Source of the DNA: Bacteroidales bacterium
GTDB lineage: Bacteria > Bacteroidota > Bacteroidia > Bacteroidales > UBA7960
Length of the DNA: 12,358 bases
NCBI GenBank assembly: GCA_003555385.1
Contig: PWHO01000110.1
Coordinates: forward strand, 1 to 12,358
Reading direction: 5' to 3'
The position numbers and the translations under genes are program-made. The notes under the pieces are model-generated. The model was not told the origin of the DNA. It was given only the letters and a program-made list of their open reading frames with translations, and made no database searches. Of this stretch, positions 5,733 through 12,358 are shown one piece after another (position 1 is the stretch's first letter; every line of letters begins with the position of its first letter).

Positions 5733-7037
5733 ATGGGGTCATTTGAAATTCATGGCGGAAAACAGCTGAAAGGCGAGATTATCCCCCAGGGGGCAAAAAA
5801 TGAAGCACTTCAGATTATCTGCGCCACACTGCTTACCAGCGAGGAGGTTATAATTGAAAACATTCCCCGGATCAGGGATGTGCTCAAACTCATTGATTTA
5901 TTGTCAGACTTCGGTGTCAGGGTAAAACAACTGAGTGACCATAATTATTCATTCTGCGCGCGCGATGTTGACATGAATTTCATCGACAGTGAGGAGTTCC
6001 GCAACAAAGTATCCCAGCTTCGGGGCTCGGTTATGATCGTCGGGCCCATGCTGGCCAGGTTCAAACGTGCAGCAATCCCCAAACCGGGTGGAGACAAGAT
6101 CGGACGGCGTCGTCTTGACACCCATTTTCTGGGTCTGCAAAAACTGGGAGCCGAATTTTCCTACGATCATCAGAATCAATTTTATCGCATCCACGGGGAA
6201 GGACTGAAGGGATGCCATTTATTGCTCGATGAAGCCTCAGTTACAGGAACGGCTAACATTGTCATGGCTGCATCCCTGGCAAAGGGAACTACAGTCGTAT
6301 ACAATGCAGCCTGCGAGCCTTATCTCCAGCAACTGTGCAAAATGCTTAACTGCATGGGTGCCAAAATATCCGGCGTGGGATCCAATCTTTTAACCATTGA
6401 AGGGGTTGAGTCACTCAGGGGCTGCACCCACCGGATGCTCCCGGATATGATTGAAATTGGAAGTTTCATTGCCATGGCCGCCATGACACGATCTGAATTT
6501 ACCATCAAAGGGGTGCAGTATGAACAACTGGGGATGATTCCTGAGGTGTTCAGGAAACTCGGGGTTCAGCTGGAGCGCCACGGCGATGACCTTTTTATCC
6601 CTTCGATGGACAGTTACGAGGTAGACACCTATATTGACGGGAGCATACTGACCATCAGCGATGCGCCCTGGCCGGGGTTTTCCCCTGACCTGATCAGCGC
6701 GGTGCTGGTATTGGCCACTCAGGCACGCGGAAGCGTACTGGTTCATCAAAAGATGTTCGAAAGCCGGCTTTTCTTTGTGGACAAGCTCATTGATATGGGT
6801 GCACAGATCATTTTGTGCGACCCTCACCGCGCGACTGTAATCGGGCTTGACAGGAAATATCCGCTGAAGCCCCTGGAAATGACCTCGCCCGACATACGGG
6901 CCGGCGTTGCGCTGCTGATTGCGGCACTGAGTGCTGAAGGAAAAAGCATTATCCACAACATTGAGCAGATCGACAGGGGCTATCAGTTCCTGGATACCCG
7001 GTTGAAACAGCTGGGGGCAGATATTCGCAGACTTTAG
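5733..7037 (+). CDS. murA: UDP-N-acetylglucosamine 1-carboxyvinyltransferase (MurA)
   Basis: MurA transfers the enolpyruvyl group of phosphoenolpyruvate to UDP-GlcNAc, the first committed step of peptidoglycan synthesis in the cytoplasm. The 434-residue length and the two inside-out alpha/beta halves are normal. Visible landmarks are GAKNEAL with Lys22-Asn23 (substrate binding), QLRGS (96-100), the active-site loop KPGGDKIGRRRLDTH (117-131), PGFSPDL with Asp319 (the likely general base), MFESRLF (341-347), DIRAG (387-391) and IDRGY (413-417). The loop residue normally Cys (Cys115 in E. coli) is Asp121 here (codon 6093-6095), a natural change known to make MurA insensitive to fosfomycin. Upstream, TTG (5685-5687) then 19 bases then TATTTTAC is at best a weak promoter; read-through from the DUF4290 gene is also possible. 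Confidence 0.95.
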   Translation: MGSFEIHGGKQLKGEIIPQGAKNEALQIICATLLTSEEVIIENIPRIRDVLKLIDLLSDFGVRVKQLSDHNYSFCARDVDMNFIDSEEFRNKVSQLRGSVMIVGPMLARFKRAAIPKPGGDKIGRRRLDTHFLGLQKLGAEFSYDHQNQFYRIHGEGLKGCHLLLDEASVTGTANIVMAASLAKGTTVVYNAACEPYLQQLCKMLNCMGAKISGVGSNLLTIEGVESLRGCTHRMLPDMIEIGSFIAMAAMTRSEFTIKGVQYEQLGMIPEVFRKLGVQLERHGDDLFIPSMDSYEVDTYIDGSILTISDAPWPGFSPDLISAVLVLATQARGSVLVHQKMFESRLFFVDKLIDMGAQIILCDPHRATVIGLDRKYPLKPLEMTSPDIRAGVALLIAALSAEGKSIIHNIEQIDRGYQFLDTRLKQLGADIRRL

Positions 7038-7125
7038 CCTGACAAAATGACCTTTCAGGACTTTATGGCAAAGCTTTTGATAGGCTTTGTGGCAGTTCGT
7101 ATAATTAAAAAATCAGTTTTCGGAG

Positions 7126-7770
7126 ATGAAAAAAGACAATATACAAGAAAAAGAGGATAAAAATCAGGGTGCCGGGTCATCCGGAAAGGAACCCGGCACG
7201 ATGGCAGAAGATCAGATGGGAAAAGGCCAGAAGGCTGAAAAGCAGAAAGCAGAAGAAGGGGATACGCCTGCAGAAGACCCAGGACAGGATGATGAATCCG
7301 ACAAAATTGCGGCATACGAAAAACAACTCATAGACCAGCAGGCCAAACTGTCTGAAGCCAATGAAAAATTTCTCAGGTTGTTTTCTGAGTTTGACAATTA
7401 TCGTAAAAGGGTAAACAAAGAACGAATAGAGTTTGCCAAAACGGCAGCTGAAGAAATTATCATCGCCCTTTTACCCATCCTGGATGACCTGGAACGGGCC
7501 AGCCAGAATGCCATTGAGCAGGATGAGAAAGCTGCAGAACAGGAAGGAGTCGTACTAATCTACAATAAATTCAAAACAATCCTCAGGCAAAAAGGGGTGG
7601 AAGAAATCGCCGCCCGGGGTGCTGATTTTGATACTGACTACCATGAGGCCATTACCCATGTGCCGGCTGAAAACAAGAAGCAAAAAGGCAAAGTGGTCGA
7701 AGAAGTGCAGAAAGGGTATTTGTTAAACGGTAAAGTTATTCGTCACGCAAGGGTCGTGGTAGCCAACTAA
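7126..7770 (+). CDS. grpE: GrpE, nucleotide exchange factor of DnaK
   Basis: GrpE dimers release ADP from DnaK and thereby drive the chaperone cycle. The 214-residue protein has an acidic, low-complexity N-terminus (1-60, rich in E, K, D, Q, G). A long coiled-coil helix follows (about 61-115, with FSEFDNYRKR at 86-95), then LPILDDLERA (116-125). The C-terminal beta domain carries FDTDYHEAI (168-176) and the signature VQKGYLLNGKVIRHARVVV (194-212). The downstream gene, 10 bases away, is dnaJ, which supports the call. The 88-base gap after murA contains TTTTG (7075-7079) and TATAATTA (7100-7107) spaced by 20 bases, a possible but non-consensus promoter. No CIRCE-type inverted repeat is seen. 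GGAG touches the ATG directly, too close to act as a normal ribosome binding site. Confidence 0.95.
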   Translation: MKKDNIQEKEDKNQGAGSSGKEPGTMAEDQMGKGQKAEKQKAEEGDTPAEDPGQDDESDKIAAYEKQLIDQQAKLSEANEKFLRLFSEFDNYRKRVNKERIEFAKTAAEEIIIALLPILDDLERASQNAIEQDEKAAEQEGVVLIYNKFKTILRQKGVEEIAARGADFDTDYHEAITHVPAENKKQKGKVVEEVQKGYLLNGKVIRHARVVVAN

Positions 7771-7780
7771 GGGGTCAATT

Positions 7781-8947
7781 ATGTCAAAAAGAGACTATTA
7801 CGAAATATTAGGAATATCACGCGACGCCTCACCGGAAGAGATCAAAAAGGCCTACCGGAAGATGGCGCTGAAACATCATCCGGACAAGAACCCCGATGAC
7901 GAAACGGCCGAGGCAAAGTTTAAAGAAGCCGCCGAGGCATATGAGATACTGGGCAATCCGGAGAAAAGATCACGCTATGACCAGTTCGGACATGCCGGAA
8001 CAAGCAGTCAGTTCGGCGGAGGCGGATTCGGAGGCGGCATGTCGATGGACGACATATTCAGCCAGTTCGGAGATATCTTCGGTGGCGCGTTCGGCGGTGG
8101 ATTCAGTGGCTTCGGAAGCGCAGGAGCCGGTGGACGCCAGGCCGGAAGACGGGCCAACAAGGGGTCTAACCTGAGGCTTAAAGTGAAGCTGACCCTGGAG
8201 GATATCCTGAAAGGAACGGAGAAAAAGATCAAGGTCAATAAATACGTGGCCTGTAAGCCATGCAGCGGCAGCGGCGCCAAAGATGGCAAGTCTTTCAGGA
8301 CATGTTCAACCTGCAACGGGGCAGGCAGGGTAACCCGGGTTACCAATACCATTCTCGGACAAATGCAGACCGCATCAGTCTGCCCCAATTGCAGCGGAGA
8401 AGGCCAGAGTATTGATGAGAAATGCTCGTCTTGCTACGGCAATGGAATTGTCAGGGATGAAGAAGTGATCAGCATCAATGTCCCTGCCGGAGTAGAAGAA
8501 GGAATGCAGTTGTCACTCAGCGGCAAAGGCAATGCTGCCCCGAGGGGCGGGATTCCCGGCGATCTCATTGTGCTCGTGGAAGAAGTACCTGACAGCAAGC
8601 TTGTCCGGGACGGAATGAACCTCCTGCACGATCATCATATCAGTTTTCCTCAGGCTGCCATGGGTACAAGCATTGATGTTCCCACACTGGAAGGGAAAGC
8701 CAGAATAAAAATTGAGCCCGGCACCCAGCCTGGAAAAGTATTGCGGCTAAAAGGCAAGGGACTCCCATCCGTAAACTCTTATGGCCGGGGTGACCTGCTT
8801 GTCAATATTAATATCTGGACACCTCAGAAACTAAGTGCAGAAGAAAGAGAAATTCTGAAGCAAATGGATGAATCCGAAAACTTCAAGCCAAAACCCAAAA
8901 AGGGTGACAAAAGCTTTTTCGAACGCATGAAAGCAGCGTTTAACTGA
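7781..8947 (+). CDS. dnaJ: DnaJ (Hsp40) co-chaperone
   Basis: DnaJ delivers unfolded clients to DnaK and stimulates its ATPase. The 388-residue protein shows the full type I layout. The J domain spans 1-70 with the HPD tripeptide at 33-35. A Gly/Phe-rich linker spans about 77-118. Four CxxCxGxG zinc-binding repeats begin at Cys158, Cys175, Cys201 and Cys215 (CKPCSGSG, CSTCNGAG, CPNCSGEG, CSSCYGNG). The C-terminal client-binding domains follow (about 225-350), and the C-terminus is a lysine-rich tail. No key residue is missing. It lies 10 bases after grpE and 9 bases before the ABC ATPase gene, so the four genes are probably one transcript. dnaK is not in the window and must be elsewhere. Confidence 0.97.
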   Translation: MSKRDYYEILGISRDASPEEIKKAYRKMALKHHPDKNPDDETAEAKFKEAAEAYEILGNPEKRSRYDQFGHAGTSSQFGGGGFGGGMSMDDIFSQFGDIFGGAFGGGFSGFGSAGAGGRQAGRRANKGSNLRLKVKLTLEDILKGTEKKIKVNKYVACKPCSGSGAKDGKSFRTCSTCNGAGRVTRVTNTILGQMQTASVCPNCSGEGQSIDEKCSSCYGNGIVRDEEVISINVPAGVEEGMQLSLSGKGNAAPRGGIPGDLIVLVEEVPDSKLVRDGMNLLHDHHISFPQAAMGTSIDVPTLEGKARIKIEPGTQPGKVLRLKGKGLPSVNSYGRGDLLVNINIWTPQKLSAEEREILKQMDESENFKPKPKKGDKSFFERMKAAFN

Positions 8948-8956
8948 TAAGATCGC

Positions 8957-9928
8957 ATGAGCACACTACTTAAGGCGGACAATATAACCAAGACGTACAG
9001 AGACCACCGGGCGCTGGACCAGGTAAGTGTGCACATTCCCGATCAGAGTATATTCGGATTACTCGGGCCCAACGGGGCCGGGAAAACAACACTGATACGC
9101 ATCATTAACCAGATTATCGGGGCGGATCAGGGCACCATCCTTTTTGACAATGAACCGCTGAGGTCCAAACACGTCCTCCGGATAGGCTATCTGCCGGAAG
9201 AAAGGGGCTTGTACAAAAAGATGGAGGTGGGTGAGCAGTCAATTTACCTGGCCAGGTTAAAAGGTTTGAAAAGACAGGAAGCACGGAAACTTCTCACCGG
9301 CTGGTTCGAAAAATTCGACCTGATGCCCTGGTGGGGAAAAAAGGTGGAAGAGCTTTCCAAGGGCATGCAGCAAAAAGTGCAATTCATTATCACCGTGTTG
9401 CATAAACCCCGGTTGCTGATCTTTGATGAACCCTTCAGCGGTTTTGACCCCATCAATGTAAACCTGCTGAAGGAGGAAATTCTGAAGTTAAGGGAAGAGG
9501 GTTCTACCATTATTTTTTCGACACATAATATGGACTCGGTGGAAGAACTTTGCGACCATATCGCCCTGATCAATCGGTCAAAACTTGTGCTGGAAGGAGA
9601 TGTCAGGGAGGTGAGAAAAAACCATTCCACAAGGCTTTACGAAGCAGAACTGGAGCAGGTTCATACCCCCGTTGAGCAGATGCTTGATGGCCGGTTTCAA
9701 CTGGTGGATATTGAAAAGCACCTTGAATCAATGACTGTCCGGATCAGGATAACCAAAGAAGCCCCCCCCAATGAGCTTTTACAATCTTTGCTCACCTCTG
9801 GGCAGCTCACCTCTTTCAGGGAACTGACTCCGACCATGAACGATATTTTCATCAAACAGGTCACCGGGGAGTACCCGACCGGGAAGATGCAAAAAACAGA
9901 CCCATTTATTCAGGCCGGGCAGCAGTAA
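8957..9928 (+). CDS. ABC transporter ATP-binding protein, NatA-like with DUF4162 tail
   Basis: This is the cytoplasmic ATPase of an ABC-2 type exporter, 323 residues. Walker A GPNGAGKTT is at 37-45, the signature LSKGMQQKVQ at 133-142, Walker B LLIFDEP at 153-159 with catalytic Glu158, the D-loop SGFD at 161-164 and the switch His190 in STH. The usual Q-loop glutamine is Glu81 in the segment IGYLPEERGLY, which I recall as common in this subfamily. Residues about 225-310 form the extra C-terminal domain (DUF4162 type) found in NatA-like exporters. The membrane partner follows 12 bases later. Sodium or another ion, a drug, or a peptide could be the cargo; sequence alone does not decide. Confidence 0.9.
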   Translation: MSTLLKADNITKTYRDHRALDQVSVHIPDQSIFGLLGPNGAGKTTLIRIINQIIGADQGTILFDNEPLRSKHVLRIGYLPEERGLYKKMEVGEQSIYLARLKGLKRQEARKLLTGWFEKFDLMPWWGKKVEELSKGMQQKVQFIITVLHKPRLLIFDEPFSGFDPINVNLLKEEILKLREEGSTIIFSTHNMDSVEELCDHIALINRSKLVLEGDVREVRKNHSTRLYEAELEQVHTPVEQMLDGRFQLVDIEKHLESMTVRIRITKEAPPNELLQSLLTSGQLTSFRELTPTMNDIFIKQVTGEYPTGKMQKTDPFIQAGQQ

Positions 9929-9940
9929 AAATCAGCCATC

Positions 9941-11278
9941 ATGAGCAAAATCGCAACCATCATTCGGCGTGAGTTCCTCAGCAGGGTCAAAAAAAAGTCC
10001 TTTGTGGCCATGACCATACTGGGGCCCGTTCTCATGGCAGCAATCGTCATCGTGCCGGTGTTGGTGGCCCAGCTTTCCGACAGTGATTATTCCGTCGCCA
10101 TTGTGGATGACAGCGGTCTTTTCGCTCAGGATTTCCGGGACAGGGACAACATATACTTCACGCCCCTTGATACAGATATTGACAATGCGATCGAGCGAAT
10201 GCACGACGGACGTTTTGATGCAGTACTCCACATCCCTGAAGTTGCCTTTCAGGCCCCGTCAAGCCTCCGGCTTTTTTCAGCAAAGTCTGTGAATTTCAAT
10301 GCCAAGCTATTGATAGAAAATATTTTAAAGCTTGAGTTTGAGAGCATGAAACTAAGTTCAGCAGGCATAGACGAGGAGGTACTGCGTTCCATTGAGTCCC
10401 CGGTGAGCATCCGGGCCATTCGCATATCAAACGACGGTGAGCAAATGACCGACTACCCGGAGATCAGCATGGGGCTGGGTTTTGTGGGTGGTTTCCTGAT
10501 TTATATTTTTATATTCCTGTTCGGATCACAAGTACTTCGGGGTGTACTGGAAGAGAAAACCAGCCGCATTGTGGAAATCATTGTTTCCTCGGTAAAACCT
10601 TTTCAGCTGATGATGGGAAAGATTTTCGGGGTCGGACTGGTCGGACTGACACAGTTTCTGATCTGGATATTTCTGACCCTGGCTATCGTGGGCGGATTTC
10701 AGGCTGCCGCACCCGAGATGTTCCGGTTTACCCCGGATGAAGAAGTTTTCATTACCGGAGGGCAGGTGCTCAACCCGGAAGAACTGCAGACCCAGAGAGA
10801 AGCCATACAGCAGCATGACACAATGGCCGGAGAACTTTTGGCAGGGCTCTCAGCCATCAATATCCCGGTGATGGTGCTTTCCTTTATTTTTTACTTCCTG
10901 GGCGGTTATTTGTTATATGCCGCCCTTTTCGCAGCCATTGGATCCGCCGTGGATAATGAAGCCGACACCCAGCAGTTTATGCTGCCCGTCACCATCCCCC
11001 TTTTGCTTGCATTGATCATGACACAGATGGTCGTTACCAATCCGGGAGGAACGGTGGCATTATGGCTTTCAATGATCCCTTTTACTTCACCCGTGATCAT
11101 GATGGCCCGTATACCGTTCGGTGTTTCCTATGCGGAACTGGCCCTGTCGGCCGCATTGCTGGTTGCAGGTTTTATGTTCACCACCTGGGTTGCCGCAAAA
11201 ATTTACCGGACAGGCATCCTGATGTACGGGAAAAAGGTCGATTACAAAGAGTTATGGAAGTGGATGCGGCATTCATAG
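9941..11278 (+). CDS. ABC-2 type permease, NatB-like
   Basis: The 445-residue inner-membrane protein is the partner of the preceding ATPase. One membrane segment lies at about 22-44. A large extracytoplasmic domain of about 130 residues follows (45-175), beginning with the YSVAIVDDSG motif usual for ABC-2 permeases of this type. A cluster of membrane segments follows at about 177-200, 226-251, 307-334, 346-367, 371-388 and 397-419. A cytoplasmic loop with GVLEEKTSRIVEIIVSS (201-217) is the characteristic coupling region contacting the ATPase. Residues 255-305 form a second, polar loop. The C-terminus is short and basic. Start and spacing (12 bases after the ATPase) fit translational coupling. 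Substrate is unknown; sodium/drug export by NatAB relatives is the nearest known role. Confidence 0.88.
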   Translation: MSKIATIIRREFLSRVKKKSFVAMTILGPVLMAAIVIVPVLVAQLSDSDYSVAIVDDSGLFAQDFRDRDNIYFTPLDTDIDNAIERMHDGRFDAVLHIPEVAFQAPSSLRLFSAKSVNFNAKLLIENILKLEFESMKLSSAGIDEEVLRSIESPVSIRAIRISNDGEQMTDYPEISMGLGFVGGFLIYIFIFLFGSQVLRGVLEEKTSRIVEIIVSSVKPFQLMMGKIFGVGLVGLTQFLIWIFLTLAIVGGFQAAAPEMFRFTPDEEVFITGGQVLNPEELQTQREAIQQHDTMAGELLAGLSAINIPVMVLSFIFYFLGGYLLYAALFAAIGSAVDNEADTQQFMLPVTIPLLLALIMTQMVVTNPGGTVALWLSMIPFTSPVIMMARIPFGVSYAELALSAALLVAGFMFTTWVAAKIYRTGILMYGKKVDYKELWKWMRHS

Positions 11279-11340
11279 TTTTTACAATCCGCCATGGCCC
11301 GGTCAGATGTCAGGAAAATCGAAGGAATCTCCTTTTCTTT

Positions 11341-11348
11341 TATCTTTG
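11341..11348 (+). promoter_or_regulatory. Probable -7 box for the response regulator gene
   Basis: TATCTTTG is a perfect TAnnTTTG box. TCG, one base off TTG, stands 19 bases upstream at 11319-11321. Transcription would begin near 11353, leaving a very short leader of about 12 bases before the ATG at 11366. This suggests the regulator can be expressed apart from the chaperone/ABC cluster. Confidence 0.5.
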
Positions 11349-11365
11349 AATAAAAAACACCACAG

Positions 11366-12358
11366 ATGCCTAAAATATTGGTTGTAGACGATGAACGCAG
11401 TATCCGCAACACCTTGCAGGAGATCCTGGCTTATGAGAAGTATGAAGTAATATTGGCTGAAGACGGCTTTGAGGCCATCGAAAAAATGGAACAGGGCCCT
11501 TACGATGTGATACTCTGTGATGTGAAGATGCCCAAAATGGATGGCATCGAGTTGCTGGAGAAGTTAAAGGAAAAAGATCCGGATGTCACTGTGGTGATGA
11601 TTTCGGGGCACGGTACCATCGACACAGCTGTGGAGGCGATCAAAAAGGGCGCTTATGATTTCATCGCCAAACCCCTTGACCTCAATCGCCTGCTGATTAC
11701 CATCAGAAACGCCATGGATAAGACCCAGCTCCTTTCAGAAACCAAAGTGCTGAAACGAAAGGTGAGCAAAACCTATGACATGATTGGAGAATCCGGTGCC
11801 CTCCGCCAAGTCAAAGGCATGATCGAGCGTGTAGCGGGAACGGATGCCAGGGTGTTTATCACCGGAGAGAACGGTACAGGGAAAGAACTGGTAGCCCGAT
11901 GGCTGCATGAGCTCAGCAACCGGGCGAAAGGACCTTTTATAGAAGTTAACTGTGCGGCAATCCCATCGGAGCTCATTGAAAGTGAGCTTTTCGGACACGA
12001 AAAAGGCTCTTTTACGTCCGCCATAAAGCAAAAGAAAGGAAATTTTGAACTTGCACACGGTGGCACGATATTTCTTGATGAAATTGGTGACATGAGCCTG
12101 TCTGCCCAGGCAAAAGTGTTGCGCACACTTCAGGAAAACAAAATTACCCGGGTAGGGGGAGAAAAAGAGATCACCGTTGATGTAAGGGTGGTTGCAGCCA
12201 CCAATAAGAACATTCAGGAAGAGGTTGCAAAAGGGAGTTTCAGGGAAGACCTTTACCACCGGCTGAGTGTCATACTGATTCATGTACCTTCACTGAACGA
12301 AAGGAAGGAAGACATCCCGCTGCTGGCTGAGCACTTTTTGAATGAAGTTCTGCAGGAG
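11366..12358 (+). CDS. Sigma-54-dependent NtrC-family response regulator (cut by window edge)
   Basis: The open frame begins MPKILVVDDE and stays open for 331 codons to the right edge. The receiver domain (1-118) has acidic pocket Asp8-Asp9, phosphorylation site Asp52 in CDVKMPKMDG, Ser80 and Lys102 before Pro103. The AAA+ sigma-54 activator domain begins near 136: Walker A GENGTGKE (167-174), ELFGHEKGSFTSA (207-219), Walker B GGTIFLDEIGDM (232-243) and candidate arginine fingers in REDLYHRL (293-300). It would be phosphorylated by a histidine kinase and then remodel sigma-54 RNA polymerase at target promoters. The sigma-54 contact loop is GSFTSA in place of GAFTGA. The DNA-binding helix-turn-helix expected at the C-terminus lies outside the window. 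The kinase and targets cannot be identified here. Confidence 0.93.
   Translation, partial: MPKILVVDDERSIRNTLQEILAYEKYEVILAEDGFEAIEKMEQGPYDVILCDVKMPKMDGIELLEKLKEKDPDVTVVMISGHGTIDTAVEAIKKGAYDFIAKPLDLNRLLITIRNAMDKTQLLSETKVLKRKVSKTYDMIGESGALRQVKGMIERVAGTDARVFITGENGTGKELVARWLHELSNRAKGPFIEVNCAAIPSELIESELFGHEKGSFTSAIKQKKGNFELAHGGTIFLDEIGDMSLSAQAKVLRTLQENKITRVGGEKEITVDVRVVAATNKNIQEEVAKGSFREDLYHRLSVILIHVPSLNERKEDIPLLAEHFLNEVLQE

Noticed and set aside
7038..7125. CIRCE/HrcA heat-shock operator before grpE.
   Set aside because: No TTAGCACTC-N9-GAGTGCTAA-like inverted repeat is present.
8957..9928. The Glu in place of the Q-loop Gln as a sign of a dead ATPase.
   Set aside because: Walker A, signature, Walker B Glu and switch His are intact, and the GYLPEERGLY form is common in NatA-like proteins as I recall.

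Overview
The window looks like chromosomal DNA of a Bacteroidota bacterium, probably from the order Bacteroidales/Marinilabiliales; this is inferred from the sequence only. The signs are the -7 promoter element TAnnTTTG ahead of several genes, A-rich leaders with few Shine-Dalgarno sites, a DUF4290 gene directly before murA, and NtrC-type and ABC proteins of the Bacteroidota style. No tRNA, rRNA or CRISPR array is visible.

Layout. The left edge (1-110, minus) is the 5' end of rpsL, with its promoter at 184-213. From about 341 to 1220 lies a repeat-rich intergenic region with no intact gene. A left block (341-611) and a right block (843-1220) carry the same repeat modules in opposite orientation and flank what appears to be the 3' tail of an IS256-type transposase gene (631-831). 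The right block runs up to the stop codon of a secreted serine hydrolase of the prolyl-oligopeptidase (S9) type (1221-2321, minus). Divergent from the hydrolase is a UvrD/PcrA helicase (2492-4786). It is followed by a DUF4290 protein (4934-5566), a 21-bp tandem repeat that overlaps the DUF4290 stop codon, and murA (5733-7037). Next comes a tight cluster, grpE, dnaJ, an ABC ATPase and an ABC-2 permease (7126-11278, gaps of 9-12 bp). The last gene is a sigma-54-dependent response regulator (from 11366) that runs off the right edge.

How the parts work together. Most genes are housekeeping: translation (S12), DNA repair and replication (helicase), peptidoglycan precursor synthesis (MurA) and protein folding (GrpE/DnaJ, the co-chaperones of a DnaK encoded elsewhere). 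The ABC pair probably forms a NatAB-like exporter and is likely co-transcribed with the chaperone genes. The response regulator has its own promoter-like box.

The most unusual part is the 341-1220 repeat mosaic. It alternates two hairpin types joined by TTGTTGG linkers. Copies differ by changes that keep base pairing, so the folded form (RNA or single-stranded DNA) appears to be what is conserved. I could not match it to a named element. Other points of note are an Asp in place of the catalytic Cys of MurA (a natural fosfomycin-resistance signature) and an internal duplication in the DUF4290 protein.
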